A stretch of 11,541 bases of DNA, taken from positions 1 to 11,541 of the forward strand of contig WGBF01000650.1 in NCBI GenBank assembly GCA_015494485.1, written 5' to 3'. Position numbers and translations under genes: made by a program. The notes beneath the pieces were generated by a model. The model was not told the origin of the DNA. It did no database searches and saw only the letters and a program-made list of their open reading frames with translations. Below, one piece after another: positions 1 through 5,060 of this stretch. Origin of the DNA: a bacterium (GTDB lineage Bacteria; Calditrichota; Calditrichia; RBG-13-44-9; J042). The stretch's first letter is position 1. Every line of letters begins with the position of its first letter.

Positions 1-403
1 CCGCTGTACTGCCATGGTCAACAATGGTTGTTTCGGGGGTGACCAGGGCCAGGCCGGTAATGACAAAATGGGTTTTACCCTGCAGTGTTTCCAGCATGTG
101 GAACGCTTCCTCCCGCGATTGCGGTTTGGGGAAAATATGATGATCCAGGGTCACCAGGGTATCGGCAGCAATGATTAAATCCCCTTCCACCCGTTCCGCC
201 ACCACATGGGCTTTTTCCAGCGCCAGCTTGCGGGCTAACTCCACCGGGTCGGTAACCTGATCCAGATTTTCGTCAATTGCAGCAGGGTGAATTTCAAACT
301 CCAGCCCCAAATCCCGCAACAACTGAATACGCCGCGGCGACTGACTGGCCAACACAATCCGTTTTTGCTCCAACTTCAGGAATTCGGTTAAAAAGCGTTG
401 CAT
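1..403 (-). CDS. maf: Maf-family nucleoside triphosphate pyrophosphatase (partial, C-terminus off the left edge)
   Basis: Maf/YhdE-type enzymes hydrolyse non-canonical or modified nucleoside triphosphates to the monophosphate plus pyrophosphate in the cytoplasm. Translating the minus strand from the ATG at 403 gives about 134 residues. They carry the family signature LASQSPRR near residue 18, then DEN, then ALEKAH, then IIAADTLVTLD with the ADT motif. Next come PKPQSREEAFHMLETLQGK and H-FVITGLAL, which match the family order of [G/A]DT-(V/L)V, GKP, ML--L-G--H and V-TG. The usual LGKP is FPKP here. Full-length Maf is about 190-200 residues, so roughly the last third is missing because the window ends, not because the gene is broken. 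The start has an AGGGGAGA Shine-Dalgarno and lies 15 nt after the prenyltransferase stop, so the two are probably co-transcribed. About 15 residues precede the conserved core, a short N-terminal extension. Confidence 0.9.
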   Translation of the reverse strand, partial: MQRFLTEFLKLEQKRIVLASQSPRRIQLLRDLGLEFEIHPAAIDENLDQVTDPVELARKLALEKAHVVAERVEGDLIIAADTLVTLDHHIFPKPQSREEAFHMLETLQGKTHFVITGLALVTPETTIVDHGSTA

Positions 404-418
404 GGTCTCTCCCCTGTT

Positions 419-1258
419 TTACAATACCCCTACCGCAATAGCCAGCAGGCCGTATAACATGGTCCATTTCAGCAGCACACTGGCGCGCTCCATCCGGCGG
501 AAATCATCCGGTGACTGATGAATCACCCGGTAGGCAAACGCCACTGCCGGTATGACCCCAATAACGACGAGAATATAATACCAGATGTTGTACCCCTGCC
601 ACACCAGGGGTAAAAAAAGCACCCCGATAATCCCCACAAAAGTACTCTTAACCACGCGCACGGCAGCGGGAATACCGACAACCATGGGTAACGTCCGGTA
701 ACCGCTGTGGTGGTCTCCGCTAACATCCTGCACGTCCTTAAACAATTCCCGCCCCAGATGGAAACAAAACGCAATAAATGCGGGGAAAAGCACCGGCCGG
801 ATGCTCCCCAAAACCGCCCCGGCAAAAATAAATGTTAGGGCCGATACCAGCGCCACAACACCATTACCAATTACAGGACGGGGTTTTAGAAAAGGGGTGT
901 ACAACACCAGGAAGACAACCGCTATAGCGGCAATCATAAATGCAGTGGGGTTCAAAAAAACTGCCAGGGACAATCCGGCGCCCATTTCCACCAGGGCCAG
1001 CAATAAGGCCATTCGGGGGGAAATCTGGCCCGCTGGCAAAGGGCGATCCGGGCGGTTGACCCGGTCAGCCGGGAGGTCAAAATAATCATTCAGGGTGTTG
1101 GCGCCGGCTGTTATGAACACCACCACCGCCACGGCCAGCCACAATGCGGACCGTACAAGCGTTTGGTCAATTACCCAACCGGCAAACAGCACCGAAACCG
1201 CCGCAATCAGGCAATTCAGTGGCCGGGCCAGTTGAATAGCTGCAATGACACGTTTCAT
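419..1258 (-). CDS. UbiA-family prenyltransferase, digeranylgeranylglyceryl phosphate synthase-like
   Basis: An integral membrane prenyltransferase of 279 residues, with about eight or nine hydrophobic segments. The first Asp-rich motif is NDYFDLPADRVNRPDRPLPAG at residues 57-77, with D58, D61 and D65. The second is FKDVQDVSGDHHSGYRTLP at about 171-189, with D173, D176 and D180. These bind Mg2+ and the prenyl diphosphate. The combination of NRPDRP-P-G with KD-(Q/E)D--GD---G--TLP matches the archaeal and FCB-group DGGGP synthase branch, which adds a second geranylgeranyl group to geranylgeranylglyceryl phosphate. It fits the UbiA, MenA or heme O synthase branches less well. Substrate is therefore inferred from motif style only. 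The neighbour downstream is maf, an arrangement I recall from Bacteroidota genomes. The ATG at 1258 was chosen because the first membrane helix begins at once; its Shine-Dalgarno (GGAAAC) is weak. Confidence 0.85.
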   Translation of the reverse strand: MKRVIAAIQLARPLNCLIAAVSVLFAGWVIDQTLVRSALWLAVAVVVFITAGANTLNDYFDLPADRVNRPDRPLPAGQISPRMALLLALVEMGAGLSLAVFLNPTAFMIAAIAVVFLVLYTPFLKPRPVIGNGVVALVSALTFIFAGAVLGSIRPVLFPAFIAFCFHLGRELFKDVQDVSGDHHSGYRTLPMVVGIPAAVRVVKSTFVGIIGVLFLPLVWQGYNIWYYILVVIGVIPAVAFAYRVIHQSPDDFRRMERASVLLKWTMLYGLLAIAVGVL

Positions 1259-1412
1259 GGTTTCCGTTTCAGCATTAAAATCGTCCCATTTTCAATTACA
1301 CGTTTCGACAAATTGAAGTTAATCACCCTGCAAAAACAGAACAAGGCGGGGTCCATGTTTTTTGATATATGGGGCGATTTTGCTTTGTTTCAAAATTTAC
1401 TTTTCCGTATCT

Positions 1413-1426
1413 ATGATGTATATCAT
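1413..1426. promoter_or_regulatory. Dyad ATGAT-N4-ATCAT, possible CRP/FNR-type operator
   Basis: A perfect inverted repeat of 5-bp arms separated by 4 bp lies in the 233-bp divergent intergenic region (1259-1491) between the prenyltransferase and the TonB-like gene. Its geometry resembles FNR/CRP-family sites (TTGAT-N4-ATCAA), with one substitution per half site. A weak -10-like TAGAAT follows at 1436-1441, with no clear -35. A 10-bp dyad can arise by chance in AT-rich DNA, so this is a weak call. The rest of the intergenic region shows nothing else I recognise. Confidence 0.2.
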
Positions 1427-1491
1427 CAAAAAATATAGAATAACGAATATTTTTGCATTCAAAAAATGGGAAGTGCAGGGAAGCAAGGGAT

Positions 1492-2376
1492 ATGCAATAC
1501 AATTATCAAAAAGAATTTTTCCATCGCCCTTTTTGGACTGAAAGCAACGTCCGTTTTATTCGCATCGTTATTGCGGTATTTGTGATTATGTTTGGCCTTA
1601 CGCTGCTGCTGATTCGTTACACCGGCTTGCTACCGGAAATCAAAATCCAGCGCTCCATTAAAGAGAAGTACATTTCGTACATATCCAATATTTACGCCGG
1701 GGTGAAGCCCGAAACCTCCCCCACACCGGAGAAAACTGCACCTCCCATTGTAGAAAAAGCGCCGGCACCGGCACCCTCCCCCATCGAAAAATTAATTGAG
1801 GAAACAACGCCCGCTCCGTCTACTAAAAAACCCACCTCCCGGGAAGCATCCGTTTTAAATAAAGGGCGTATTGGCGGAGGCAATTCCATTATTGCCCAGG
1901 CGATAGAAGCCGTGCCCGGATTGGTAGAACCCCCAACATCATCGCCGGTGTTTACCCCATCCGCAACGTACCGGCGGAAGGCTGAAGAATATGAGATTGC
2001 CAAAGTAATTACCGGGGCGTATGAAGGCGTTGACTATTCCATTCCACCACCGGAATACACAGATTTTGAAATTGCCCAGGGCTACCGGGATGAAGAAGAA
2101 ATCATCATGGCCGTAAACGGCAAGAAAAAGTACATCCGCCATTGCATCAATAAATATCACCGAAATGATCCCTCCATCCGGGGTAACATTGTGGTTAAGT
2201 TTAAAATCCACCCGGATGGGTACGTCATCCCCGGTAGCATTAAAATTGTAGAAAGCGATATTCCGGACCCACGGGTATTGCGCTGCATTAAGCGGGTTAT
2301 TTCCCGCTGGCGGGACTTCCCCAAAGTGGCGTACGAAGATGGGGTATACACCATCACCCAAAAGTATATCTTTTAA
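1492..2376 (+). CDS. TonB-like protein with AgmX/PglI-type C-terminal domain
   Basis: A 294-residue, single-pass inner-membrane protein expected to span the periplasm. A charged N-terminus precedes one transmembrane helix at about residues 22-41. A low-complexity linker rich in Pro, Ala, Lys and Thr runs from about 70 to 125. The C-terminal domain (about 214-294) starts YIRHCINKYHRND and continues with RGNIVVKFKIHPDGYVIPGSI, then RCIKRVISRWRDFP. That is the TonB/AgmX-PglI fold pattern, including the pair of cysteines (C218, C265) typical of the AgmX/PglI version. TonB proteins transmit proton-motive force to outer-membrane receptors, while AgmX homologues are linked to gliding or adventurous motility in myxobacteria. 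No exbB, exbD or receptor lies beside it, so its partner is unknown. I chose the ATG at 1492 over an in-frame TTG at 1453 because AGGGA sites (1477-1481 and 1486-1490) precede it and the extra 13 residues look non-functional. Confidence 0.8.
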   Translation: MQYNYQKEFFHRPFWTESNVRFIRIVIAVFVIMFGLTLLLIRYTGLLPEIKIQRSIKEKYISYISNIYAGVKPETSPTPEKTAPPIVEKAPAPAPSPIEKLIEETTPAPSTKKPTSREASVLNKGRIGGGNSIIAQAIEAVPGLVEPPTSSPVFTPSATYRRKAEEYEIAKVITGAYEGVDYSIPPPEYTDFEIAQGYRDEEEIIMAVNGKKKYIRHCINKYHRNDPSIRGNIVVKFKIHPDGYVIPGSIKIVESDIPDPRVLRCIKRVISRWRDFPKVAYEDGVYTITQKYIF

Positions 2377-2509
2377 CACACACTTTGTATTAAGCAATTT
2401 AGAAAAGTTATCACCGTCTTCAGAATTCTGGCAAGTTTCCATCAGGGGGCCCGATGGTGACGTACCCCATTCGCACCGGATGCATCTTGCTTTCATAAAC
2501 AGAATTGAA

Positions 2510-3298
2510 TCACGTCATCATGCGGACAATATTTTGGCGGGATTTTAGCGGATTTAGTTTGTCTTCATATTCCAGGATGATGCCGGAAATCAGCGGATCC
2601 GTTTTGCGGATAAACCGAAAGAAATCCGCATACGGGATGTACCCTTCTCCAACCGGGCAAAACTGATGCCGCCGTTGCTGGGGGTCGTCGTAATCCACCA
2701 GGTGCAACAGCACCGGAATGTTGCGTAAGCTAAAAAAATTCATTAACTGAAACACCCAGTTTAACGCCTCAGAGGTACTCCACTGCAAATTGACATGGAA
2801 GAAACGGGGAATATCCAGAACCGGCAGGATTTTCCGCTGGTCTGCCAATACCAGTGTAAACAAGGCCATAAATTTCTTAATATTTTTCTCAGCCGCTGCC
2901 GCACCTGGATGGCGAAAATAATTTTCCAGATACACAATTTCATCATTGGGTACAATTTTTTCCACCACATCAACCAGGCGGTCCACCTGAACATTTTCAT
3001 CAAAATGCAAAATGTAATGGGGCCGGGAATCCCTACGCACAAACTCCCGGAGTTGCTGATAATAGGGTGTTTTAAAAAATGCGTCGTTTAAATCACCTTC
3101 AGCGTGAAAAACAACCGTCATTCCATCCGCCACTTCTTTTTCCAGTCGGGTAATCCAGTGGGATTGTTGCAGCAATGCGGAACTGATGTAAATTTGAACC
3201 AGGTCAAACCCCTCATTTCGGGCATAGTGAAACGTATCGTTGGGGTCATAATCAAAGTTTTTAGAAATGGAATTGGCAACACCGATGGGAATTTTCAT
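2510..3298 (-). CDS. Sugar phosphate isomerase/epimerase-like TIM-barrel protein
   Basis: A soluble 262-residue protein that I assign to the xylose isomerase-like / AP endonuclease family 2 TIM-barrel superfamily. The metal-ligand positions appear in order: YLEN (E125), LDIPRFFH (D162, H168), LLHLVDYD (H199, D202), RRHQFCPVGEGYIPY (H211 and the GEG turn at 217-219) and ILEYE (E243). The H--PVGEG-I-- signature followed by a late Glu is characteristic of these divalent-metal enzymes, which isomerise or epimerise sugars or act on abasic DNA. The length fits a single barrel. The substrate cannot be told: no sugar-metabolism gene adjoins it. The ATG at 3298 is preceded by GGGAGGAA, but the spacing (14 nt from GGAGG) is longer than usual, and no better in-frame start exists. 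It converges on the TonB-like gene and diverges from the ferredoxin gene. Confidence 0.75.
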   Translation of the reverse strand: MKIPIGVANSISKNFDYDPNDTFHYARNEGFDLVQIYISSALLQQSHWITRLEKEVADGMTVVFHAEGDLNDAFFKTPYYQQLREFVRRDSRPHYILHFDENVQVDRLVDVVEKIVPNDEIVYLENYFRHPGAAAAEKNIKKFMALFTLVLADQRKILPVLDIPRFFHVNLQWSTSEALNWVFQLMNFFSLRNIPVLLHLVDYDDPQQRRHQFCPVGEGYIPYADFFRFIRKTDPLISGIILEYEDKLNPLKSRQNIVRMMT

Positions 3299-3331
3299 AA
3301 ATTGTTTGTGTTCCTCCCGTTGAAAACCGAA

Positions 3332-3360
3332 AGTAAATGTACAATAAATTGCGGAAACAA
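3332..3360 (-). promoter_or_regulatory. Possible promoter of the TIM-barrel gene
   Basis: On the minus strand a -35-like TTGTTT (3360-3355) is separated by exactly 17 bp from a -10-like TTTACT (3337-3332). This lies upstream of the Shine-Dalgarno at 3313-3319 in the 149-bp divergent region shared with the ferredoxin gene. Each hexamer is only a moderate match to the sigma-70 consensus. No promoter for the ferredoxin could be picked with more confidence. Confidence 0.25.
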
Positions 3361-3447
3361 TGAAATGAAATTTATTTGTGGATAATTTTCATTGTTTTCA
3401 TTAAGTTTATCGCGATATCTGGCACTAAATCAAAAGGAGGAACAACG

Positions 3448-3738
3448 ATGGCCTACATTATTGCCGAACCGTGTAAGGGAGTTTGCGACACGGCCTGTGT
3501 AGAAGTGTGCCCGGTGGATTGCATTTATCCCGCCGAAGGGTATACCCTGGACGATGCTGATAAAGAAAAAATGCGTGCCGCTGGTGAACAACTGTACATT
3601 AATCCGGAAGAATGCATTGATTGTGGTGCTTGTGAACCGGAATGCCCCGTTGAAGCGATCTTCCCGGAAGATGAAGTCCCGGACAAATGGAAAGAATACA
3701 TCGAGATCAATTATAAGCGTTTCGGGCTGGAACCTTAA
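3448..3738 (+). CDS. Two-cluster ferredoxin (7Fe/8Fe type)
   Basis: A small soluble electron carrier of 96 residues that opens MAYIIAEPC. Cysteines are at 9, 13, 17, 21, 25, 56, 59, 62 and 66. C9-x7-C17-x3-C21-P plus C56-xx-C59-xx-C62-xxx-C66-P is the ligand pattern of the Azotobacter FdI / bacterial 7Fe ferredoxin family. There C9, C17 and C66 would hold a 3Fe-4S cluster and C21, C56, C59 and C62 a 4Fe-4S cluster. The C-terminal PDKWKEYIEINYKRFG matches the family tail. C13 is an extra cysteine at a place where many 7Fe members have none, and could allow a second 4Fe-4S cluster. The loop between the two motifs (about 26-50) is acidic and longer than in the shortest members. The start is decided by a near-perfect AAAGGAGG at 3433-3440, 7 nt before the ATG. 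A strong terminator follows, so the gene is probably monocistronic. Confidence 0.93.
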   Translation: MAYIIAEPCKGVCDTACVEVCPVDCIYPAEGYTLDDADKEKMRAAGEQLYINPEECIDCGACEPECPVEAIFPEDEVPDKWKEYIEINYKRFGLEP

Positions 3739-3760
3739 TCTTTTCCATTCGGTTGAAATG

Positions 3761-3797
3761 AAAAAATGCCTCTTCCGGTGGGAGAGGCATTTTTATT
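3761..3797 (+). terminator. Rho-independent terminator after the ferredoxin gene
   Basis: An 11-bp stem (3766-3776 with 3780-3790, one T-G pair) closes a GGT loop. It is preceded by an A-tract and followed by TTTTATT. It starts 22 nt after the ferredoxin stop. The A-tract on the other side could also let it work on the minus strand. Confidence 0.9.
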
Positions 3798-3800
3798 GCG

Positions 3801-3829
3801 TTGCGTTGCCAAAAAACACCTATTAAATT
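3801..3829 (+). promoter_or_regulatory. Possible promoter of the tRNA pair
   Basis: TTGCGT at 3801-3806 and TAAATT at 3824-3829 are 17 bp apart and followed by a GC-rich discriminator, common for stable-RNA promoters. A start near 3836 would lie just before the first tRNA. Both hexamers are partial matches and the -35 abuts the preceding terminator tail. Confidence 0.3.
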
Positions 3830-3842
3830 TTGCCGCGAGTAA

Positions 3843-3916
3843 GCGCCCGTAGCTCAACTGGATAGAGCATCGGACTTCGGATCCGAGGGTTGGGGGTTCG
3901 ACTCCCTCCGGGCGTG
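3843..3916 (+). tRNA. tRNA-Arg (anticodon TCG)
   Basis: A full cloverleaf can be folded. The acceptor stem pairs 3843-3849 with 3909-3915 and has G-U at position 1:72. The D-stem is GCTC/GAGC. The anticodon stem is TCGGA/TCCGA with loop CTTCGGA, giving anticodon TCG at 3877-3879. The T-stem is GGGGG/CCCTC with the canonical loop TTCGACT. The discriminator base is G and CCA is not encoded (GCAAC follows). It would decode CGA and perhaps other CGN arginine codons. Another tRNA follows 11 nt downstream. Confidence 0.95.
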
Positions 3917-3927
3917 CAACAAAATAC

Positions 3928-4003
3928 GGCGCGTTCGTCTAGGGGTTTAGGACGCCGGCCTCTCACGCCGGTAACACGGGTTCGAATCCCGTACGCGCTG
4001 CCA
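3928..4003 (+). tRNA. tRNA-Glu (anticodon CTC)
   Basis: A full cloverleaf can be folded. The acceptor stem pairs 3928-3934 with 3993-3999 and has G-U at 1:72. The D-arm begins GTCT and ends GGAC. The anticodon stem is CCGGC/GCCGG with loop CTCTCAC, giving anticodon CTC at 3962-3964. The T-stem is ACGGG/CCCGT with loop TTCGAAT. The discriminator is G and CCA is encoded at 4001-4003, unlike the Arg tRNA just upstream. It decodes GAG glutamate codons. Confidence 0.95.
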
Positions 4004-4006
4004 GCC

Positions 4007-4036
4007 ACCGGCGGGAATTCCCGCCGGTTTTTATTT
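4007..4036 (+). terminator. Rho-independent terminator of the tRNA pair
   Basis: A perfect 22-bp palindrome at 4007-4028 (arms ACCGGCGGG and CCCGCCGGT around AATT) runs into TTTTTATTT. It begins three bases after the CCA end of tRNA-Glu and ends the tRNA transcript. Confidence 0.93.
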
Positions 4037-4083
4037 ACCCAATTTTCTGTTGCACCGAACCTGTATTTTTTATCACGTTTACC

Positions 4084-4089
4084 TATAAT
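4084..4089 (+). promoter_or_regulatory. Consensus -10 element, candidate promoter of the surface-protein unit
   Basis: An exact TATAAT lies between the tRNA terminator and the beta-barrel gene. Transcription would start near 4096 and give a leader of about 130 nt. No recognisable -35 stands 16-18 bp upstream, and the region is AT-rich, so this may be chance. FCB-group promoters often differ from sigma-70 consensus, which also limits confidence. Confidence 0.35.
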
Positions 4090-4116
4090 ATTTGAATTTT
4101 TACATTTTAATCAATA

Positions 4117-4149
4117 TATTCCCTTGTGAGGCTTGAGTGGGAGGGAATA
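4117..4149 (+). promoter_or_regulatory. Leader hairpin covering a Shine-Dalgarno site
   Basis: TATTCCCT at 4117-4124 is exactly complementary to AGGGAATA at 4142-4149, giving an 8-bp stem with a 17-nt loop. The 3' arm contains part of the GGGAGGG (4139-4145) that would serve as ribosome binding site for the small ORF starting at 4154. In the leader RNA this could mask that site. It is structurally plausible, but no ligand or regulator is implied. Confidence 0.3.
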
Positions 4150-4153
4150 AATA

Positions 4154-4258
4154 ATGATATCCTTTCAGATTTTCCTTCAAATCAATATTATCCCTAACAT
4201 TCCATTCAATAATGGGAGGGCAAAACCATGCGTTACTTTATTTTATCCGTCGCTTTGA
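4154..4258 (+). CDS. Possible 34-residue leader ORF overlapping the beta-barrel gene start
   Basis: The ATG at 4154 has a strong GGGAGGG (4139-4145) with 8-nt spacing, as good as that of the two genes downstream. The frame stays open for 34 codons, beginning MISFQIFLQINIIPN, and stops with TGA at 4256-4258. It thus overlaps the start of the beta-barrel gene at 4228 in a different frame. The peptide is mildly hydrophobic and matches nothing I know. It could be a translated leader peptide that couples or tunes expression of the downstream gene. It could equally be a chance ORF after a G-rich sequence. Confidence 0.25.
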   Translation: MISFQIFLQINIIPNIPFNNGRAKPCVTLFYPSL

Positions 4259-5049
4259 TTATCGGGGTTCTGGTGTCTCTTACAATTGCTCAGGTAACGG
4301 ACACCACCCACCAGGAAGCAAATCCCCTACCCCGTTTTTCCATGGGATTTTACCTGGTGCCTTACAAATCCCAAACGGTGTTTGAGCCACAATTAAATGT
4401 AATTTATCCCTATCCTATTTTTGATAAGAACCTCCCAAGTCCATATTGGAGTTTCCAATTTGACTTCGGTCCGGATCAGGAACAGGCATTATTTGCCGGT
4501 GGAAATTTCGAATTTCGATTGTGGCAGCATCTCTACCTTCAGGGCAGTTTGCAGCTCCTTAATCGTTCTACACAAGTAACGGAGGAAATACTCGATTATG
4601 AGGCGGGAGACGATACCACGTACATAAGATCCCGCAAATTTACGTCCAATATTACCCTCCTCATGCCACAAATTGGTTTAAAATATTACTTCAAACGTCA
4701 AATACCACGTCACGTAGCACCCTATGCCATGCTTGGGTTTGGCAAGCAAATTCCTTTCGTATCGTTTGAATACACCGTTACCAATCCGGATACAACCACC
4801 CGCCGCAATTTAAAGGACTTTCTGAAAGACATAAACCGTGCCACTTTAATTTACGTTGGAGCCGGAACGGAATACTTATTGTCCAGTTCCCTGGCCTTGT
4901 TTACCCGGGTATGGTGGGAATTTTCTTTTCAGAAAGGTGTATACATTTATCAACAAATTTTTCCCCAGTACCACTTTACACGTACCAATGATTGGCGTTT
5001 AAAACATATCCGCACATATTGGAGTATTGGGATACGCATGTATTTTTAA
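4228..5049 (+). CDS. Predicted outer-membrane beta-barrel protein, unrecognised family
   Basis: A 273-residue protein. The signal peptide is MRYFILSVALIIGVLVSLTIAQ, with probable signal peptidase I cleavage after LTIA (residue about 21). The mature part has alternating hydrophobic and polar residues and many aromatics, as in FDFGPDQEQALFAGGNFEFRLW, LYLQGSLQLLNR, LLMPQIGLKYYFKR, YAMLGFGKQIPF and YVGAGTEYLL. It ends in an aromatic residue (IGIRMYF), the usual signature of BAM-inserted beta-barrels. I see about 8-10 possible strands. No family was recognised. The start is supported by GGGAGGG at 4214-4220 (7-nt spacing) and by the signal peptide. It is followed after 11 nt by a large T9SS-sorted protein with its own GGGAGGG, so the two form a likely operon. 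A role in surface display of that protein is only a contextual inference. Confidence 0.75.
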   Translation: MRYFILSVALIIGVLVSLTIAQVTDTTHQEANPLPRFSMGFYLVPYKSQTVFEPQLNVIYPYPIFDKNLPSPYWSFQFDFGPDQEQALFAGGNFEFRLWQHLYLQGSLQLLNRSTQVTEEILDYEAGDDTTYIRSRKFTSNITLLMPQIGLKYYFKRQIPRHVAPYAMLGFGKQIPFVSFEYTVTNPDTTTRRNLKDFLKDINRATLIYVGAGTEYLLSSSLALFTRVWWEFSFQKGVYIYQQIFPQYHFTRTNDWRLKHIRTYWSIGIRMYF

Positions 5050-5060
5050 GGGAGGGTGCC

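Noticed and set aside
2439..2457. GC-rich hairpin CCATC...GATGG in the convergent gap after the TonB-like gene
   Set aside because: The stem is short and interrupted and no U-tract follows on either strand, so it is not a supportable terminator.
1939..2496. Long minus-strand ORF (185 codons) opposite the TonB-like gene
   Set aside because: It lies antisense to a gene with a clear domain and membrane helix, has no recognisable motif and no good ribosome binding site.
3376..3447. Upstream in-frame extension of the ferredoxin
   Set aside because: The near-perfect Shine-Dalgarno at 3433-3440 and the family-typical MAY-I-EPC start at 3448 show that the extension is not translated.
3823..4129. 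Short ORFs on both strands across 3823-4129
   Set aside because: They are read through two well-formed tRNA genes and a terminator.
4992..5060. Upstream in-frame start for the T9SS-sorted protein
   Set aside because: It would overlap the beta-barrel gene and put 23 residues before the signal peptide; the ATG at 5061 has its own GGGAGGG.
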